The notes under the pieces were generated by a model that had not been told where the DNA came from, made no database searches, and was given only the letters and a program-made list of their open reading frames with translations. The translations under genes were made by a program, and so were the position numbers. A stretch of DNA of 7,692 bases, from the NCBI GenBank assembly GCA_947176655.1, contig CAMWRK010000098.1, positions 1 through 7,692 on the forward strand. The letters run 5' to 3'. This document shows, piece by piece, positions 6,631 through 7,692 of the stretch. This DNA comes from an uncultured Prevotellaceae bacterium. GTDB lineage: Bacteria > Bacteroidota > Bacteroidia > Bacteroidales > Bacteroidaceae. Every line of letters begins with the position of its first letter. Position 1 is the first letter of the stretch.

Positions 6631-7692
6631 AGATTTTAGAGTATTCTCGAGCCACGCGGGCTTCGTTGTAGTTGTGTGCTGCGCTACGACGGGCCGACTC
6701 CCTCCATTCGGGATGAGCCAAAACGCATTCTATACCCCTGGCCAGATCCTCGCTGTCGCGGTAGCGTGCCACGTAGCCGTTCTCCATGTGCGTTATCATT
6801 TCCGGAATGCCGCCTGTATCGAACCCCACACATGGTGTTCCGCAAGACATGGCTTCGGCTATGGTGTTGGGCAGATTGTCCTGCATGGAAGGAGTGACGA
6901 AGCAGTCAACTGCCGAATAAAGCTGTGCCATCTCCTTCTCATCTCTGACGTATGGTATCGTGTGGATGTTCCCACGCTCCATTCCCGTAATGGAACCGAG
7001 CAACTGTTCCGTCTTCCCTCCGACAACCACCAAGTGCGGCCTTGGCGAATGCAAGTGTTGCAATGCCTCCAGCAAGTATCGCATACCTTTGCGCCCGTCC
7101 GTAACCTTCTGGCAGGTGAAGAGAATCAACCGCACATTGCGCGGCAGGGACAGCAGTTCGCGTGCATCCTGTGCATTGTATGGCCGGAAAATACCGTGGG
7201 GAATGCAGTTGTTGACCTGATGCACCACAGCCTGCGGCATGGCTTCAGCGGCCAGTCCGGCAATCCATCGGCTGCATCCCACAAAGTGTATCTCCCCTTG
7301 CCTGTACACCTCCTGCTTGCGGGCGAAATGGCGTTTTTCCAAAGCCGCTACTCTGCCGTTGTGCTGCGGCTCCTCCTCTTCCGTATAGTGTCGTATGCCG
7401 CGGAAAGGCCATTCGTCATGCAGAGTCCACACTATGCGTTTCCCGGAGGCAAGCATCCGTTGCAGCTGTTCCAGTGACAGCATGCCTTGGTTGACCCAGT
7501 GCAGATGTATAACGTCGGCTTCGGCATATTCCGGAGTGGAAAGTATGTCCACACCGTCAATCCCGAGGTCATACTGCCATGTTGCGGACACAGGCAGCAA
7601 CAGGGATATCACAAGTCTGAGGCGGTCGATCACCTTTGGCAACCTGTTGCCGCCCGATGCCACAGATATGTCATCCGGCTGCCTGTCGCGCA
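6617..7692 (-). CDS. Glycosyltransferase, GT-B fold (GT4-like), 5' end cut off
   Basis: The frame stays open to the right edge, so the N-terminus is missing; a GTG at 7661-7663 is only the first possible start inside the window. Counting from that codon, 348 residues are visible. Family motifs are HLHWVNQG (53-60), WTLHDEWPF (79-87), VGCSRWIAGLA (128-138), ILFTCQKVTDGRKGMRYLLEAL (180-201) with the donor-site Arg-Lys-Gly, and the C-terminal donor-binding block PSMQDNLPNTIAEAM (258-272) followed by SCGTPCVGFDTGGIPEM (273-289). The last has Asp262-x7-Glu270 in place of the usual Glu-x7-Glu, common in this subgroup. Full-length relatives are about 400 residues, so perhaps 50-60 are lost, including the N-terminal glycine-rich loop. 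The enzyme should act at the cytoplasmic face on a surface glycan; sugar and acceptor are unknown. Its end overlaps vanZ by 14 bases. Confidence 0.93.
   Translation of the reverse strand, partial: RDRQPDDISVASGGNRLPKVIDRLRLVISLLLPVSATWQYDLGIDGVDILSTPEYAEADVIHLHWVNQGMLSLEQLQRMLASGKRIVWTLHDEWPFRGIRHYTEEEEPQHNGRVAALEKRHFARKQEVYRQGEIHFVGCSRWIAGLAAEAMPQAVVHQVNNCIPHGIFRPYNAQDARELLSLPRNVRLILFTCQKVTDGRKGMRYLLEALQHLHSPRPHLVVVGGKTEQLLGSITGMERGNIHTIPYVRDEKEMAQLYSAVDCFVTPSMQDNLPNTIAEAMSCGTPCVGFDTGGIPEMITHMENGYVARYRDSEDLARGIECVLAHPEWRESARRSAAHNYNEARVAREYSKIYGLH

Noticed and set aside
6103..6639. 178-codon plus-strand frame opposite the VanZ-like gene
   Set aside because: It is antisense to a gene with clear VanZ motifs, overlaps the GT2 3' end and shows no domain of its own.

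Overview
The window looks like chromosomal DNA from a member of the Bacteroidota, most likely order Bacteroidales; a Prevotella- or Bacteroides-like host is plausible, but I cannot fix the genus by eye. Three things point there. Two divergent promoter elements match the Bacteroidota -7 consensus TAnnTTTG. Clear Shine-Dalgarno sequences are missing upstream of the rpsO and typA starts. The YfhO-family and glycosyltransferase proteins are of types common in that phylum. There is no RNA gene, CRISPR array, insertion sequence or phage gene that I can support.

Layout. Positions 1-298 hold no convincing gene, but the first ~110 bases contain several GC-rich inverted repeats. A long perfect hairpin at 299-336 closes the minus-strand rpsO gene (ribosomal protein S15, 379-648). 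A divergent promoter region (649-902) separates rpsO from typA/bipA (ribosome-associated GTPase, 903-2702, plus strand). After a 54-base gap without a visible terminator comes a large YfhO-family polytopic membrane protein (2757-5315). Its end overlaps the start of a GT2 glycosyltransferase (5303-6178) by 13 bases. Only 41 bases later it meets a convergent minus-strand pair: a GT-B/GT4-type glycosyltransferase (6617 to beyond the right edge, 5' end cut off) whose last 14 bases overlap a VanZ-like membrane protein (6220-6630).

How they fit together. The left part is translation housekeeping (S15 and BipA, both tied to the 30S subunit or ribosome function). The right part is a small cell-envelope glycan neighbourhood with two glycosyltransferases, one predicted GT-C-like membrane protein and a VanZ-like protein. 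They form two translationally coupled pairs facing each other. The exact sugar, acceptor and polymer cannot be read from the sequence.

I do not see a clearly new biological system. The points most worth a second look are a 12-bp palindrome sitting where the -33 box of the typA promoter should be, the structured unexplained left edge, the YfhO-GT2 coupling, and the loss of an expected cysteine-rich segment in the GT4 protein.
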